Shown here piece by piece: positions 31,413 to 40,499 of a DNA stretch of 45,781 nucleotides. The notes under the pieces are model-generated. The model saw only the letters and a program-made list of their open reading frames with translations, was not told the DNA's origin and did no database searches. Where the stretch lies: assembly GCA_016839515.1 (NCBI GenBank), contig JAEOUE010000102.1, positions 1 to 45,781 on the forward strand. The letters are read 5' to 3'. The DNA comes from Candidatus Hodarchaeum mangrovi. GTDB lineage: Archaea > Asgardarchaeota > Heimdallarchaeia > Hodarchaeales > Hodarchaeaceae. Positions within the stretch are counted from its first letter, which is position 1; each line of letters opens with the position of its first letter. Position numbers and translations under genes: made by a program.

Positions 31413-32639
31413 ATGAGCTATAGACAGTATAAATTAGGCAAGGAATTAACTGAGTTACAGCAAAAACAATCACAAGATGGTAGTACCTGTTTAGTCTCAC
31501 TCTACATTCCCCCAAATCGTGCTGTTTCCGATTTTATTCAAGAATTAAGCGATGAAATGGGTACTGCAACCAATATTCGGAGTAAAACGACTCAAAAAAA
31601 TGTCATTTCAGCGTTAAAAAATGTAATTCAAACACTCAAAAATTACGGACAAAAATCTCCTGATTCTGGTATAGCTCTATTTTCAGGCGTTACTGAATCT
31701 GGAAAGCTTGAATCATTCGTTTTTGAACCTAAGGAACCAATATCTAGGAAGCTTTATGTCTGTGATAATCGTTTTCATGTTGAACATATTTTAGACAAGT
31801 ATATTGAGAAAGATGTTTATGCCTTATTAGCTATAGATTCAGCCAAAGCTACAATTGCAACTCTCAGAGGTGATCAAGTAAAGATCCTTAAAACTACTCG
31901 AAGTGGAGCAGCTAAAAAACATCGAAAAGGAGGTCAAAGTAGTGTTCGATTCTCACGATTACGTGAGGAGGCTGTAGCACGATTTTTAAAACGAGTTGCA
32001 GATGATATGAAGACATTTTTTATTGAGGATGCAGATATTATTTTAAAAGGAGTAATTATTGGAGGCCCTGGACAAATTAAAGACCAAATTATTGATCACT
32101 TTGACAATAGATTACGAGCAAAGATTGTTGGAATGAAAGATTTAGGTTATGGAGGAGATCAAAGCGGGATAAATGAATTAGTTGCGAGTTCTGCTGATGT
32201 ACTCGAGGGAGTAGCTATAATGGAGGAAAAACACCTTGTAAAAAAGTTTATGGATGCATTACTTGAAGGAAAAGCTAATTATGGTGAGAATGAAATTCGA
32301 AAAAACCTTGAAATGGGAGCAGTAGAGTTACTTTTAATTTCAGGTGGATTAGAAAAACTTCGAATGAAATCAAAGTGTAGAAACTGCGATTATGTTCAAG
32401 AAAAGACTATTAATCCTTCCGAATTTGATGAATATAAATTAAATGTTCAAAAAATACAATGTCCAGATTGTCGGGCATCAAATTGGGAAATCGAGGAAAA
32501 AGATTTAATAATGGACTTAGGAGAGCTTGCTGAACAGATTGGAGCTCGAGTAGAGATAATCAATCCACAAACTGAAGAAGGGCGTCAAATTCAAAGTTTT
32601 GGAGGGATATGTGCTGTATTACGTTACTCTCCAGTTTAG
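31413..32639 (+). CDS. prf1: Peptide chain release factor 1 (aRF1)
   Basis: Recognises all three stop codons and triggers peptide release. Domain 1 has the stop-codon motif as TATNIRSKTT (residues 51-60), where the usual NIKS is NIRS; the partner motif Y-x-C-x3-F is YVCDNRF (115-121). The catalytic GGQ is at 173-175 in HRKGGQSSVRFSR. The C-terminal domain carries two CxxC pairs (KCRNCDY and QCPDCRA) as in many archaeal factors. Length (408 residues) is normal. Confidence 0.97.
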   Translation: MSYRQYKLGKELTELQQKQSQDGSTCLVSLYIPPNRAVSDFIQELSDEMGTATNIRSKTTQKNVISALKNVIQTLKNYGQKSPDSGIALFSGVTESGKLESFVFEPKEPISRKLYVCDNRFHVEHILDKYIEKDVYALLAIDSAKATIATLRGDQVKILKTTRSGAAKKHRKGGQSSVRFSRLREEAVARFLKRVADDMKTFFIEDADIILKGVIIGGPGQIKDQIIDHFDNRLRAKIVGMKDLGYGGDQSGINELVASSADVLEGVAIMEEKHLVKKFMDALLEGKANYGENEIRKNLEMGAVELLLISGGLEKLRMKSKCRNCDYVQEKTINPSEFDEYKLNVQKIQCPDCRASNWEIEEKDLIMDLGELAEQIGARVEIINPQTEEGRQIQSFGGICAVLRYSPV

Positions 32640-32681
32640 AAATTATAATGGATTAATTCAAATATACTAAATAAAATAGAA

Positions 32682-32755
32682 TGCGCCGATCGGGATTTGA
32701 ACCCGAATAGCCAGCTTGGAAGGCTGGAGTCCTAGCCAGATTAGACTATCGGCGC
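32682..32755 (-). tRNA. tRNA-Gly (TCC)
   Basis: A complete intronless cloverleaf on the minus strand. The acceptor stem GCGCCGA/TCGGCGC has discriminator A, the anticodon arm is CCAGC-CTTCCAA-GCTGG with anticodon TCC, and the T arm is TCGGG-TTCAAAT-CCCGA. No CCA is encoded. Its acceptor stem is identical to tRNA-Gly(GCC) at 22685, which does have a T-loop intron. Confidence 0.96.
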
Positions 32756-33006
32756 TTTTCAATTGTTTCAAAGAATCCAATTATGATATGATATTATTTG
32801 TAACTTAATTGAATCCATTTCACTGATTCAAGGTGCTTACCTTTCATTTCTTAAGCCTTATCAGAAATATATACTATTAAATTTCTTTAAAGAGAAATTT
32901 CTAGTATTGGATCACTTAAAGGAACTTTTATTAAACTCCCTTTTTCAAGCAAGAATTGATAAAATACCCTAATTTCACAGTCCATTTCTTGGAGTAACGA
33001 TGAAAC

Positions 33007-33510
33007 ATGATCTCTAAGATTTTTAAACGCCATTTAATTACATTAATTGCTCTGAGTGCATTTTTGAGCTTCTTAGTTACCCCTCTTTCTCAATGTCTTT
33101 TCATTTCTATCAATGAAAGCATAGAATACAATAATTCATCTTCCTTAGAGGATTCCCAATTAGCTTCATTAGAAATAAACATTCCCTTAGCAGTTAATCA
33201 AAACGAAACCACAACTACAGAAAATACTACTACTACTCAAACTCCAACAACAACCGAGGATACTAATACCACAACCACTCCTGGATTCAAATCATGGAAC
33301 AGTTTGATAGATGAGGGGTTATATTATCCATTTGCTCTTCTCTTCTCTCTTTTAGGGATTTCTTCAACTATCTGGTTAATTTTCTTTGTGGAGACAAGTA
33401 AAGATCGTACTATAAGAGAACGTCTCATTGGAACATCTATTCGTTTAGTTATTATGGCAATTTGTATAGGTCTTGGAATTCACTTTTGGTTATTATTTGA
33501 ACCAATATAA
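33007..33510 (+). CDS. Thr-rich membrane-anchored protein of unknown function
   Basis: A 167-residue protein. Residues 8-33 form a signal peptide or first membrane helix. Residues 65-92 are a low-complexity Thr/Asn/Glu linker, probably O-glycosylated and outside the cell. Two further membrane helices (about 107-127 and 144-164) end the protein. The ATG follows GGAGTAACGATGA. No family was recognised; the architecture suggests a surface or membrane-associated component. Confidence 0.7.
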   Translation: MISKIFKRHLITLIALSAFLSFLVTPLSQCLFISINESIEYNNSSSLEDSQLASLEINIPLAVNQNETTTTENTTTTQTPTTTEDTNTTTTPGFKSWNSLIDEGLYYPFALLFSLLGISSTIWLIFFVETSKDRTIRERLIGTSIRLVIMAICIGLGIHFWLLFEPI

Positions 33511-33710
33511 ACTCTCAGTTTTCTCTCCTTTTACTGTTTCTTCTTCTCTCGATTTATATTCATATAATATCTTTGACTTTTTCGAATGTTTATTTCAGAG
33601 GAGTTATATTTAAAGTTATTTGTCTCTTCTAATCTCATTCTGGGCTTTTCAAATATTGAATATCCTACCAACAAAAAGCTTTTTTAACCCATTTGTGAAG
33701 TATAAACATG

Positions 33711-33742
33711 GTTCTTAAGTTTTAAATACATATTTTAAGAAC
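33711..33742. promoter_or_regulatory. Inverted repeat upstream of the DUF5678-like gene
   Basis: GTTCTTAA and TTAAGAAC are perfect 8-base arms separated by 16 bases, ending 17 bases before the TTG start at 33760. The spacing suits an operator or promoter-proximal regulator site. No cognate regulator is adjacent, and chance is possible in AT-rich DNA. Confidence 0.35.
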
Positions 33743-33759
33743 AAAGTGGAAGTAGGTAG

Positions 33760-34077
33760 TTGACTCTCTTAGATCACTTTCTACGAGAAGAACAATCTTA
33801 TTGGAGCATTCAAGAACTTCTACGTAAGGCTATCTGCAAAGGAAAATGGGTATTACTTTATGGGAGTCAGGTGATAGCAGTTTCAGAAACACGAGATGAA
33901 ATCGTTAAACATTTCCATGATTTTTCTAAACATCTTGATCCGAGTCATCACTTACCTGGAGCTATTTGTGTACAGGTAGGAAATGAACATAAATTTTATA
34001 GGATACCTGTTCAGAATGAGTCTCATGTATCAAAGGAAACTCCAGTATTTACTAGTGTAATTAGTAATGAAAAATAA
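33760..34077 (+). CDS. Small soluble protein, DUF5678-like
   Basis: A 105-residue protein. The core CKGKWVLLYGSQVIAVSETR, then a helix and the strand AICVQVGNE, resembles the short beta-rich DUF5678-type domain (GKWVA...VVA) found in archaea. The function of that domain is not known. The start is TTG preceded by GTAGGT. The C-terminal 20 residues look disordered. It lies convergent to glmS. Confidence 0.6.
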   Translation: MTLLDHFLREEQSYWSIQELLRKAICKGKWVLLYGSQVIAVSETRDEIVKHFHDFSKHLDPSHHLPGAICVQVGNEHKFYRIPVQNESHVSKETPVFTSVISNEK

Positions 34078-34126
34078 TTAGCTTGGCTTTTTTGATTAAT
34101 TCCATAATATGAATTTTGAACCACTC

Positions 34127-35956
34127 TCATTCGACTGTTACGGTTTTTGCTAAATTTTTGGGTTTATCAGGATCATACCCTCGGCGAACAGCTGTGTAAT
34201 ATGCTAACATCTGTAAGGGAACGACATAGGAGATCGGATTAATAATAGGTGAAAAAGCCTTTGGTATAAAAAAAGAATAATCTGATCGTTCCGTTATTCT
34301 ATGATCTTTTTCCGTTACAGAAATTATGTATCCACCTCTAGCTTTCATTTCTTCAGCATTCCCTAGCATTTTCTTTGTGGTCCAATCATCGGGAGCTATC
34401 ATAACAATAGGAAAATTGGTTTCCACTATAGCTATTGGTCCATGTTTACTTTCACCTGCTGGAAAAGCTTCTGCATGAATATATGAGATTTCTTTTAGTT
34501 TTAAGGCCCCTTCTAAAGCAACAGGCATATTAAGACCACGTGCTAAGAAATAAGAATGGTTTTGGTTTTGAATTATTGAAGCCAATTTTTTAGCTTTGAG
34601 TTCATTTTGATTTATTACAGTCCTAACAATTTGAGGTGTTTGTTGTACTAAATTATCAACCTGAACTGAATAATCATCTTTTGATAATTCTCCAGCTTCA
34701 AATTCGAGTTGTATTGCTAGACGAGCGAGGAGTGCTACCTGTGCGGTATGAGTTTTGGTAGCAGCTACCCCAATTTCTGGGCCAGCTTTTGTATATAATG
34801 AAATATGACTTAATCTGGGAATAGATGAGTCTGTTACGTTTGCTAAAGATATAACCTGTGCTTTATTCTTTCTTGCAGCGCTTAACGCTTTCATTACATC
34901 TAGTGTTTCTCCTGACTGACTAATAGCTATGATCAATGTTTCTTCATCAATTAGATGGGAGTAAGTTTCATACTCTGAAGCTATAATGGGATAAATCGGT
35001 TTTTTTGGAAGTATCCTTTGAATTTGATGGAATCCCGAAAGCCCTGCATGATAGCTAGTACCACATGCTAAGAATACTATCCGTGTAGACTCAAGTATTT
35101 TTTTCGAAGCTTTGGATAATTCCTCACTATCAATATTTATGGTATTTTTCAAGGCTATTGGTTGTTCATGAATTTCTTTAAGCATGAAATGAGGGTAACC
35201 ACTCTTTTGTGCACTTTCTGCAGTCCAAGAAACAATGAACGGTTTAGGTTGAACCCGAAAACCGTTTTTCTCAATATAAACAGTTTTTGGGGTAATTACT
35301 CCTATTTCACCATTCTTTAATATTATAACTTTCTTAGTATGCTCAAGAAATGCAGGTATATCGCTAGCTGCAAATTTAGTATCCTCCTGTACACCTATTA
35401 CAAGCGGACTATCTTTTCGTGCTAGAAATATTGTTTCAGGTTCATCAGTATGGATTAAGGTTATTGCATATGCTCCTTCTAATTTTGTTATCGTATTTTT
35501 AAAAGCCTGAATAACTGACTTAGGAGGATTTGCTAATTTCAATTCTTCTTCTACTAAATGAACAATTACCTCCGAATCCGTTTGAGAAGTAAAAATATGC
35601 CCTTTTCTCTCCAAATCTGATTTTATTTCTAAATAATTTTCAATGATACCATTATGGACTACCATAATTTTTTTTGTGCAATCAGCATGTGGATGAGCAT
35701 TAATTTGATTTGGAGGACCATGTGTTGCCCATCTGGTATGTCCAATACCAATTGATCCTTCTAAATTTTCAAAATTTAGTTTTTGGTTTACTCTATCAAT
35801 CGTTCCTGCATCTTTAAGGGTTTCAATTTTTCCTTGGTTTATCGTAGCAATTCCTACACTATCATAACCTCGGTATTCTAGTCGCTTGAGCCCTGTTGTT
35901 ATCAATTTTGAAACTTTAGTGTTTGAACTTGTTGTGATTGCGATGATTCCGCACAT
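34127..35956 (-). CDS. glmS: Glutamine--fructose-6-phosphate aminotransferase (isomerizing)
   Basis: Makes glucosamine 6-phosphate, the entry to amino sugars for glycans. The start at ATG 35956 places the catalytic Cys directly after Met (MCGIIAI), as required for the N-terminal nucleophile; it is preceded by GGTGG. The glutaminase domain has LEYRGYDSVGIA, GHTRWATHG, HNGIIENY and SQTDSEVIVHL. Two SIS domains follow, with CGTSYHAGL, SQSGETLDV and ARGLNMPVALEGALKLKE. The C-terminus ends NLAKTVTVE, as in the family. Length (609 residues) is normal. Confidence 0.97.
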   Translation of the reverse strand: MCGIIAITTSSNTKVSKLITTGLKRLEYRGYDSVGIATINQGKIETLKDAGTIDRVNQKLNFENLEGSIGIGHTRWATHGPPNQINAHPHADCTKKIMVVHNGIIENYLEIKSDLERKGHIFTSQTDSEVIVHLVEEELKLANPPKSVIQAFKNTITKLEGAYAITLIHTDEPETIFLARKDSPLVIGVQEDTKFAASDIPAFLEHTKKVIILKNGEIGVITPKTVYIEKNGFRVQPKPFIVSWTAESAQKSGYPHFMLKEIHEQPIALKNTINIDSEELSKASKKILESTRIVFLACGTSYHAGLSGFHQIQRILPKKPIYPIIASEYETYSHLIDEETLIIAISQSGETLDVMKALSAARKNKAQVISLANVTDSSIPRLSHISLYTKAGPEIGVAATKTHTAQVALLARLAIQLEFEAGELSKDDYSVQVDNLVQQTPQIVRTVINQNELKAKKLASIIQNQNHSYFLARGLNMPVALEGALKLKEISYIHAEAFPAGESKHGPIAIVETNFPIVMIAPDDWTTKKMLGNAEEMKARGGYIISVTEKDHRITERSDYSFFIPKAFSPIINPISYVVPLQMLAYYTAVRRGYDPDKPKNLAKTVTVE

Positions 35957-36269
35957 AAGATTAATTTCCACCTAGCAGGTTATCAAACTGAATTGAAAAT
36001 AATTACTTCTCCCAAGTTATCCAGATAAAATCAATCTTTTGTGGTTTAAATGTATTGCCTTTAGATTTAGTTGAAATAATAAATCATAAAATCCGATTAA
36101 TGTAGATTTCCATTAAATTGAAGGAAGAAGGAAACATGAGAAATCTAGAATATACACAGAATATGAAGTAACCTTGAGGAGAGGTCAGTAGGAGGGAAAA
36201 AAGTTATAACCACTCTAGAATAATTTGAAGTAGTCAAAAAGATTGATCACTTAAATTGATTTTAATAAG
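35957..36269. other. Divergent intergenic region, 313 bases
   Basis: Separates leftward glmS from the rightward winged-helix gene, and must hold both promoters. A purine-rich patch (GAGGAGAGG and AGGAGGG near 36177-36198) is notable but has no start codon at suitable distance. No gene or RNA was recognised. Confidence 0.35.
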
Positions 36270-37190
36270 TTGGTTTTGCTATTGACACGTGAATATTCCC
36301 TTATTCCTGCAGAAAATTTTATTGTTCTTGCCCATAAAACTCGTTGGCAAATACTACAACTGATTGCTCAAGAAGGTCAGATGTATGCAAAACAAATTGC
36401 TTTGGAATTGAATCTTTCCGAATCCAAAGTTCATTATCATCTAAATTTATTACGTAATGCTGGTTTAATAATCTCACAAGGTGAGAAAAAGGTCAATCGT
36501 GGGAAAGTAAAATTATTTGGTTTATTAGCTCAAAACTTCACCTTTTCAATAAAACAAAATGCACTTCTCCAGAAAACAAGTGTCTTTAATGAGATTATGC
36601 GAGACAAATATTGCCTCAATGAGATTTTTATTGGAAAAATCATAGTAGGAGCAGCTGAACCTCATGGTAAATTTGATGCGTTATCTCGTGATGGGTATTT
36701 AGCAGGAGATATCTGTTGGTATTTAGGAAGCCATCTTCCAATTCAACAAATCCCCTATTCCCCATTTTTTGTTATGACTGATAGTAATTATAGGATGAAA
36801 TCACCTCAAATTACTGATAACCTTATCCTTATAGGTGGTCCTATAACAAATATCCTAACAGAATATTTGAATTCCCATCTAAAGCAAAAATTTGGAGTAT
36901 ATTTTTTAGAAAATCGAATTATAGCCCAAAATAAAGAGTTTGCAGAACCTTCTCACGGAATTATATCAATAATTCGTGAAAACGAAAAATGGGTACTTAT
37001 TCTCGCAGGTGTGAGAAGTTTAGGAACACAAGCAGCTGTTCATGCCATAATTACTGATTCCTATCATCTGTTAGTTAAGGATGCTGAATTCATTACTGTT
37101 ATAAAGGGAAAAAGCTCAAATGGAAAAGAAATTAGTGAGGTAGAAAAGATCATGATACAAAGAGCAGAAACTAATATTAAAGGTAACTAG
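36270..37190 (+). CDS. Two-domain winged-helix protein with unrecognised C-terminal domain
   Basis: The first 80 residues are an ArsR-type winged helix: LAHKTRWQILQLIAQEG, then AKQIALELNLSESKVHYHLN as the recognition helix. The remaining 220 residues form a domain with NLILIGGPITNILTEYLN and VLILAGVRSLGTQAAVHAI, patterns that recur in archaeal proteins annotated with an S-layer-like or 'GPxxN' domain; this link is from memory and weak. The start is TTG (no in-frame ATG nearby). An ATP-grasp gene follows after about 75 bases. It may be a ligand-sensing repressor. Confidence 0.65.
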   Translation: MVLLLTREYSLIPAENFIVLAHKTRWQILQLIAQEGQMYAKQIALELNLSESKVHYHLNLLRNAGLIISQGEKKVNRGKVKLFGLLAQNFTFSIKQNALLQKTSVFNEIMRDKYCLNEIFIGKIIVGAAEPHGKFDALSRDGYLAGDICWYLGSHLPIQQIPYSPFFVMTDSNYRMKSPQITDNLILIGGPITNILTEYLNSHLKQKFGVYFLENRIIAQNKEFAEPSHGIISIIRENEKWVLILAGVRSLGTQAAVHAIITDSYHLLVKDAEFITVIKGKSSNGKEISEVEKIMIQRAETNIKGN

Positions 37191-37266
37191 TCATGGAATC
37201 CTTAGATTTCAATTGACTTCAGACTTTAACAATATCCATTAAAAATGGAAAAGAGATGTGAAGAAT

Positions 37267-37968
37267 ATGTCAAAAACCGAACAGGTTATAAAAAAGGCCA
37301 TGCAACAAAAACGAAATGTTCTTACTGTTCAAGAATCGAAGTCATTATTATTTAATGAAGGATTTCCTGTAAATCCAACAGGTTTTGGTACAAATCTAGA
37401 AGAACTACTTTCAGAAGCTGATAGAATAGGATATCCAGTAGTAATAAAGGTTAGCTCTGAAGAGATCGTTCATAAATCTGATGTTGGAGGAGTAATTACT
37501 GGAATTCGGAATAAGACGGATTTAAAAGAACAATTTAAAGTTATGCAAGAAAAGATTAAAGAAAAGCATCCAAAAGTGAAGATAGACGGATATATTGTGG
37601 AAAAAATGGAGTCAGGAGTCGAGCTTCTTATTGGATCAACACAAGATCCAATGTTTGGTCCAATCTTGGCTTTTGGATTAGGAGGGATATACGTTGAGGT
37701 GTTAAAAGACGTTGTTTTTCGGTTGATTCCAATTGAACGGGAGGATGCAACAGAAATGATATCTGAAATAAAGGCAGCTAAAATTTTAGATGGTATTCGT
37801 GGTCAACCTCCTGTTGACAAAAAGGCATTAATTGATCTTTTGATTAAAACTTCCCAATTTATTGACCAAAATCCCGAAATAGAGGAATTAGATTTAAATC
37901 CTGTTTTTGCTAGCGATAAAGGTGTATCTGTAGTCGATGCTCGGATTATTCTGAAAAGTTTTGCATGA
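37267..37968 (+). CDS. Acyl-CoA synthetase (ADP-forming) beta-type subunit, ATP-grasp
   Basis: A 233-residue ATP-grasp protein. YPVVIKVSSEEIVHKSDVGG is the nucleotide-binding start of the ATP-grasp_5 fold; later features are IVEKMESGVELLIGS, DPMFGPILAFGLGG and EELDLNPVFA, all typical of the beta subunit of ADP-forming acetyl/acyl-CoA synthetase, which makes ATP from acyl-CoA. The alpha (CoA-binding) subunit is not in this window. The start is ATG at 37267; GTG at 37258 is possible. It overlaps the convergent membrane gene by 23 bases. Confidence 0.88.
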   Translation: MSKTEQVIKKAMQQKRNVLTVQESKSLLFNEGFPVNPTGFGTNLEELLSEADRIGYPVVIKVSSEEIVHKSDVGGVITGIRNKTDLKEQFKVMQEKIKEKHPKVKIDGYIVEKMESGVELLIGSTQDPMFGPILAFGLGGIYVEVLKDVVFRLIPIEREDATEMISEIKAAKILDGIRGQPPVDKKALIDLLIKTSQFIDQNPEIEELDLNPVFASDKGVSVVDARIILKSFA

Positions 37969-38359
37969 CTGAAAAGCGCCAAAGAAGTAAAATACAAAGG
38001 AAACTAAGAATTCCCCCAAGTAAAGCAAAAATTAATGCTAACACCGAAAATATCGAAAATATTGGAATTATCTTAAAATTCTGACTTAAAATAATTGGAA
38101 TAAGTATAAAACCTCCCAATAAAACTAATGATCTAACGATTCGTTCAACTTGAAGAAAATTTCGAATCTGCTGTTTTCTGTCCAAAATATATACAACGAT
38201 GACTCCCAATAAATAACCAAAAATGCTTGGGAGTCCTATAATATTTATAATATTCTCCCCTATTATACTTAGTCCGAATAAAACAATGAAAACTTGGCTT
38301 ATAAGAACTGTAATTGGAATGATTATCAATTCAAACCGTTGAAAGGGAGTCAAATTCAT
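37946..38359 (-). CDS. Four-helix membrane protein of unknown function
   Basis: A 137-residue, strongly hydrophobic protein with four predicted membrane helices (about residues 10-30, 38-60, 74-95, 102-127). A short basic loop DRKQQIRNFLQVERI separates the pairs. No catalytic motif. Its 3' end overlaps the convergent acyl-CoA synthetase gene. No family recognised. Confidence 0.65.
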   Translation of the reverse strand: MNLTPFQRFELIIIPITVLISQVFIVLFGLSIIGENIINIIGLPSIFGYLLGVIVVYILDRKQQIRNFLQVERIVRSLVLLGGFILIPIILSQNFKIIPIFSIFSVLALIFALLGGILSFLCILLLWRFSVMQNFSE

Positions 38360-38469
38360 TATTCGTTTCGTTCCTCTGATAATCTAGCTGTTTCTAGAGA
38401 TATTAGTTTATATCTCAGACTAACACAAAATTACTTATTTTATTTGTGTATCAAATAGAATTGATAATA

Positions 38470-38847
38470 ATGACGAAGGAAACTCTGAATTCACTAGAAT
38501 TTATCCGAAAAGAACTAAATTTAAGAACAATAGTAAGATTTAATAAGAATTTTGAGGTTGTAGAAAGAATTGGGGATTTAGATATTTCAGACGCTCTTAT
38601 AAAATCAAATCTTATTCCCGTTTTAGAATCCGATATAGCAATGCCGATCCGATTACCTAATAATGAGATATATGAGATGGTTATGAAAAACCAGAGAGGG
38701 ATTGTAGCAAAAGAAGGACGAAAAAATCGATATCTAGTTGTTCTTTGGATGGATTCAGACTCTATCATTGCTGCAATAGGAGATAATCTCGACCCCGGTA
38801 TGATTTTATTCGAATTTATGAGCTATAATAACAAAATAAAATCTTAA
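38470..38847 (+). CDS. Small soluble protein, possibly roadblock/LC7-like fold
   Basis: A 125-residue protein. The pattern of a helix, a strand pair (LRTIVRFNKNFEVVERIG), a helix, and C-terminal strands NRYLVVLWMDSDSIIAAIG ending in DPGMILFEFMSY loosely resembles the roadblock/LC7 fold, where the last strand-helix also has a small-residue turn. The match is weak and by eye. The start is ATG at 38470 or GTG at 38446. A UbiA prenyltransferase gene follows in the same orientation. Confidence 0.5.
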   Translation: MTKETLNSLEFIRKELNLRTIVRFNKNFEVVERIGDLDISDALIKSNLIPVLESDIAMPIRLPNNEIYEMVMKNQRGIVAKEGRKNRYLVVLWMDSDSIIAAIGDNLDPGMILFEFMSYNNKIKS

Positions 38848-38896
38848 TCAATCGGGATAGAAGAATTGATCACCTAGAATTCATGGAGATACAAAC

Positions 38897-39925
38897 ATGG
38901 AAGTAGAAATGAGTACTGATCAAATTTCAAATCTAATACGATTAAAAGGCATTGTAAGATTGTTACGACCTCATCAATACTATAAAAACTTATTGGTTTT
39001 TTTCGGTTTGTTTTTCTCTCGTAATATTTTCCGAATTGACACTTGGATTCCTGTTCTAATCGGTTTTATAGCCCTCTGTTTAATCTCATCATTAAATTAT
39101 ATTGTCAATGACTTTAAAGATCGTGAAAAGGATAAATCCCATCCCGACAAAAAAAATAGACCTTTTTCTTCTGGAGTTATCACTATTCAAATGGGACTTT
39201 TACTAATGATAGTAATATTAGCATCAACGACTTTATTAGTCGTTTTCATACCCGAAACATATGATCCTATCTATTTATTTTCAAGAATATCTGAAGAAGG
39301 TGATTATGAATCAGCTCAAGTAACTGTTGATTCTAAAATAGCCTTTATTTTAATCTTAGGAGCTTTATTCATTACTAGTCAACTTTATTCTTTCTTTTTG
39401 AGAGATTATGTTTTTGTTGATATTATTACTATTTCCGTAAATTATGTTTGGCGAGCTGTGGCTGGCGTCGTTCTAATTTCAGTTACTATTTCCCCTTGGT
39501 TAATAACTTTATGCTTTACATCAGCTATGCTCTTAGCATTAGCAAAACGTAAAGGAGATATGACTGTCCTTGGAGAAAACGCCAAAGAACATAAACGAGT
39601 ATTTAAATTATATACAGAAGATCTAATTGATCAAAGCTTAGCTACCGTAATTGCTGTAGAGTTATTGGCAATCTTTATATATTTGAATGAAAGACACGCA
39701 AACGAAACAGTATTTATCATCCTTTCCTTACCATTGTTTACCTTCACTCTATTTCGGTACCTATTTCTGGTCTCAAATAAAGGAGAAATTTGTAGAAAAG
39801 CCGAAAAACTATTTTTCGATAAACAATTAATCAGTACAGGTTTAATTATAGTTTTATTATTTTTCTTTGCTATATATTTTCCCAACTTTTTAGATAATCT
39901 AATAGGCCTTCCCCCTGATAGATAA
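38897..39925 (+). CDS. UbiA-family prenyltransferase, DPPR synthase-like
   Basis: A 342-residue membrane prenyltransferase. The first Asp-rich motif NDFKDREKDKSHPDKKNRP (residues 71-89) and LALAKRKGDM match 5-phosphoribosyl-1-diphosphate:decaprenyl-phosphate phosphoribosyltransferases (NDxxDxxxDxxHPxKxxRP) rather than quinone- or heme-type UbiA. It would transfer a phosphoribosyl group from PRPP to a polyprenyl phosphate, giving a lipid-linked sugar for the cell envelope. Eight or nine membrane helices are visible. The ATG is preceded by GGAGAT. A pentose-donor role is inference. Confidence 0.82.
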   Translation: MEVEMSTDQISNLIRLKGIVRLLRPHQYYKNLLVFFGLFFSRNIFRIDTWIPVLIGFIALCLISSLNYIVNDFKDREKDKSHPDKKNRPFSSGVITIQMGLLLMIVILASTTLLVVFIPETYDPIYLFSRISEEGDYESAQVTVDSKIAFILILGALFITSQLYSFFLRDYVFVDIITISVNYVWRAVAGVVLISVTISPWLITLCFTSAMLLALAKRKGDMTVLGENAKEHKRVFKLYTEDLIDQSLATVIAVELLAIFIYLNERHANETVFIILSLPLFTFTLFRYLFLVSNKGEICRKAEKLFFDKQLISTGLIIVLLFFFAIYFPNFLDNLIGLPPDR

Positions 39926-40011
39926 ATTCGCATCTAAACAAAATAAAATTGACTAGGAGCTAAAAATACCCTTTTTTAAAAAAAGGAGAAAATAATTAAT
40001 TAGTGAATTAA

Positions 40012-40335
40012 TTAAGAATTTTCTTCAAGATCTTCTTCATCAAGATTAAGATCATCTAAATCGATAGGTTCAGGAGGGGGAGTGGTAGCCATGGTTATAC
40101 CGATCCAGGCTATTATAAATCCGATCATCAACGTTGCTAAATAGACTGGCCATAAAATAGCATCCAATGGAGTCGTATTTAGAAGATTTAATGAGTTTAC
40201 TAGGTCATAAAGTAGATCACCATCATTTAAACCAAAATACTGCTGAACTGGGAGGAAAAGGGTATATAATATTAGAAATATAATTGTTAAAAAGAAGATT
40301 CCATATCCGTAAATTTTATCTTTTGACATATTCAT
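40012..40335 (-). CDS. Two-helix membrane protein with acidic tail
   Basis: A 107-residue protein. Two hydrophobic helices (about residues 10-29 and 62-82) flank a polar loop; the C-terminal 22 residues are strongly acidic (PIDLDDLNLDEEDLEENS). No known motif. The tail would face the cytoplasm if the N-terminus does. It lies downstream in the same direction as the transglutaminase-fold gene, 210 bases away. Confidence 0.65.
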   Translation of the reverse strand: MNMSKDKIYGYGIFFLTIIFLILYTLFLPVQQYFGLNDGDLLYDLVNSLNLLNTTPLDAILWPVYLATLMIGFIIAWIGITMATTPPPEPIDLDDLNLDEEDLEENS

Positions 40336-40499
40336 TCATTCTCCGTTCTAGATACTCCATTCCCACTCCCTCATCAAAAGAGGGAGATAGGAATATGAAC
40401 TAAACTGGTGCTGAAGATAATTTTTTTGCTTATTTATATCTATTTATGATTAAGGTGAAGTTAGATATCTGTGAATAATTCATAAAGATTTGAAATTTT

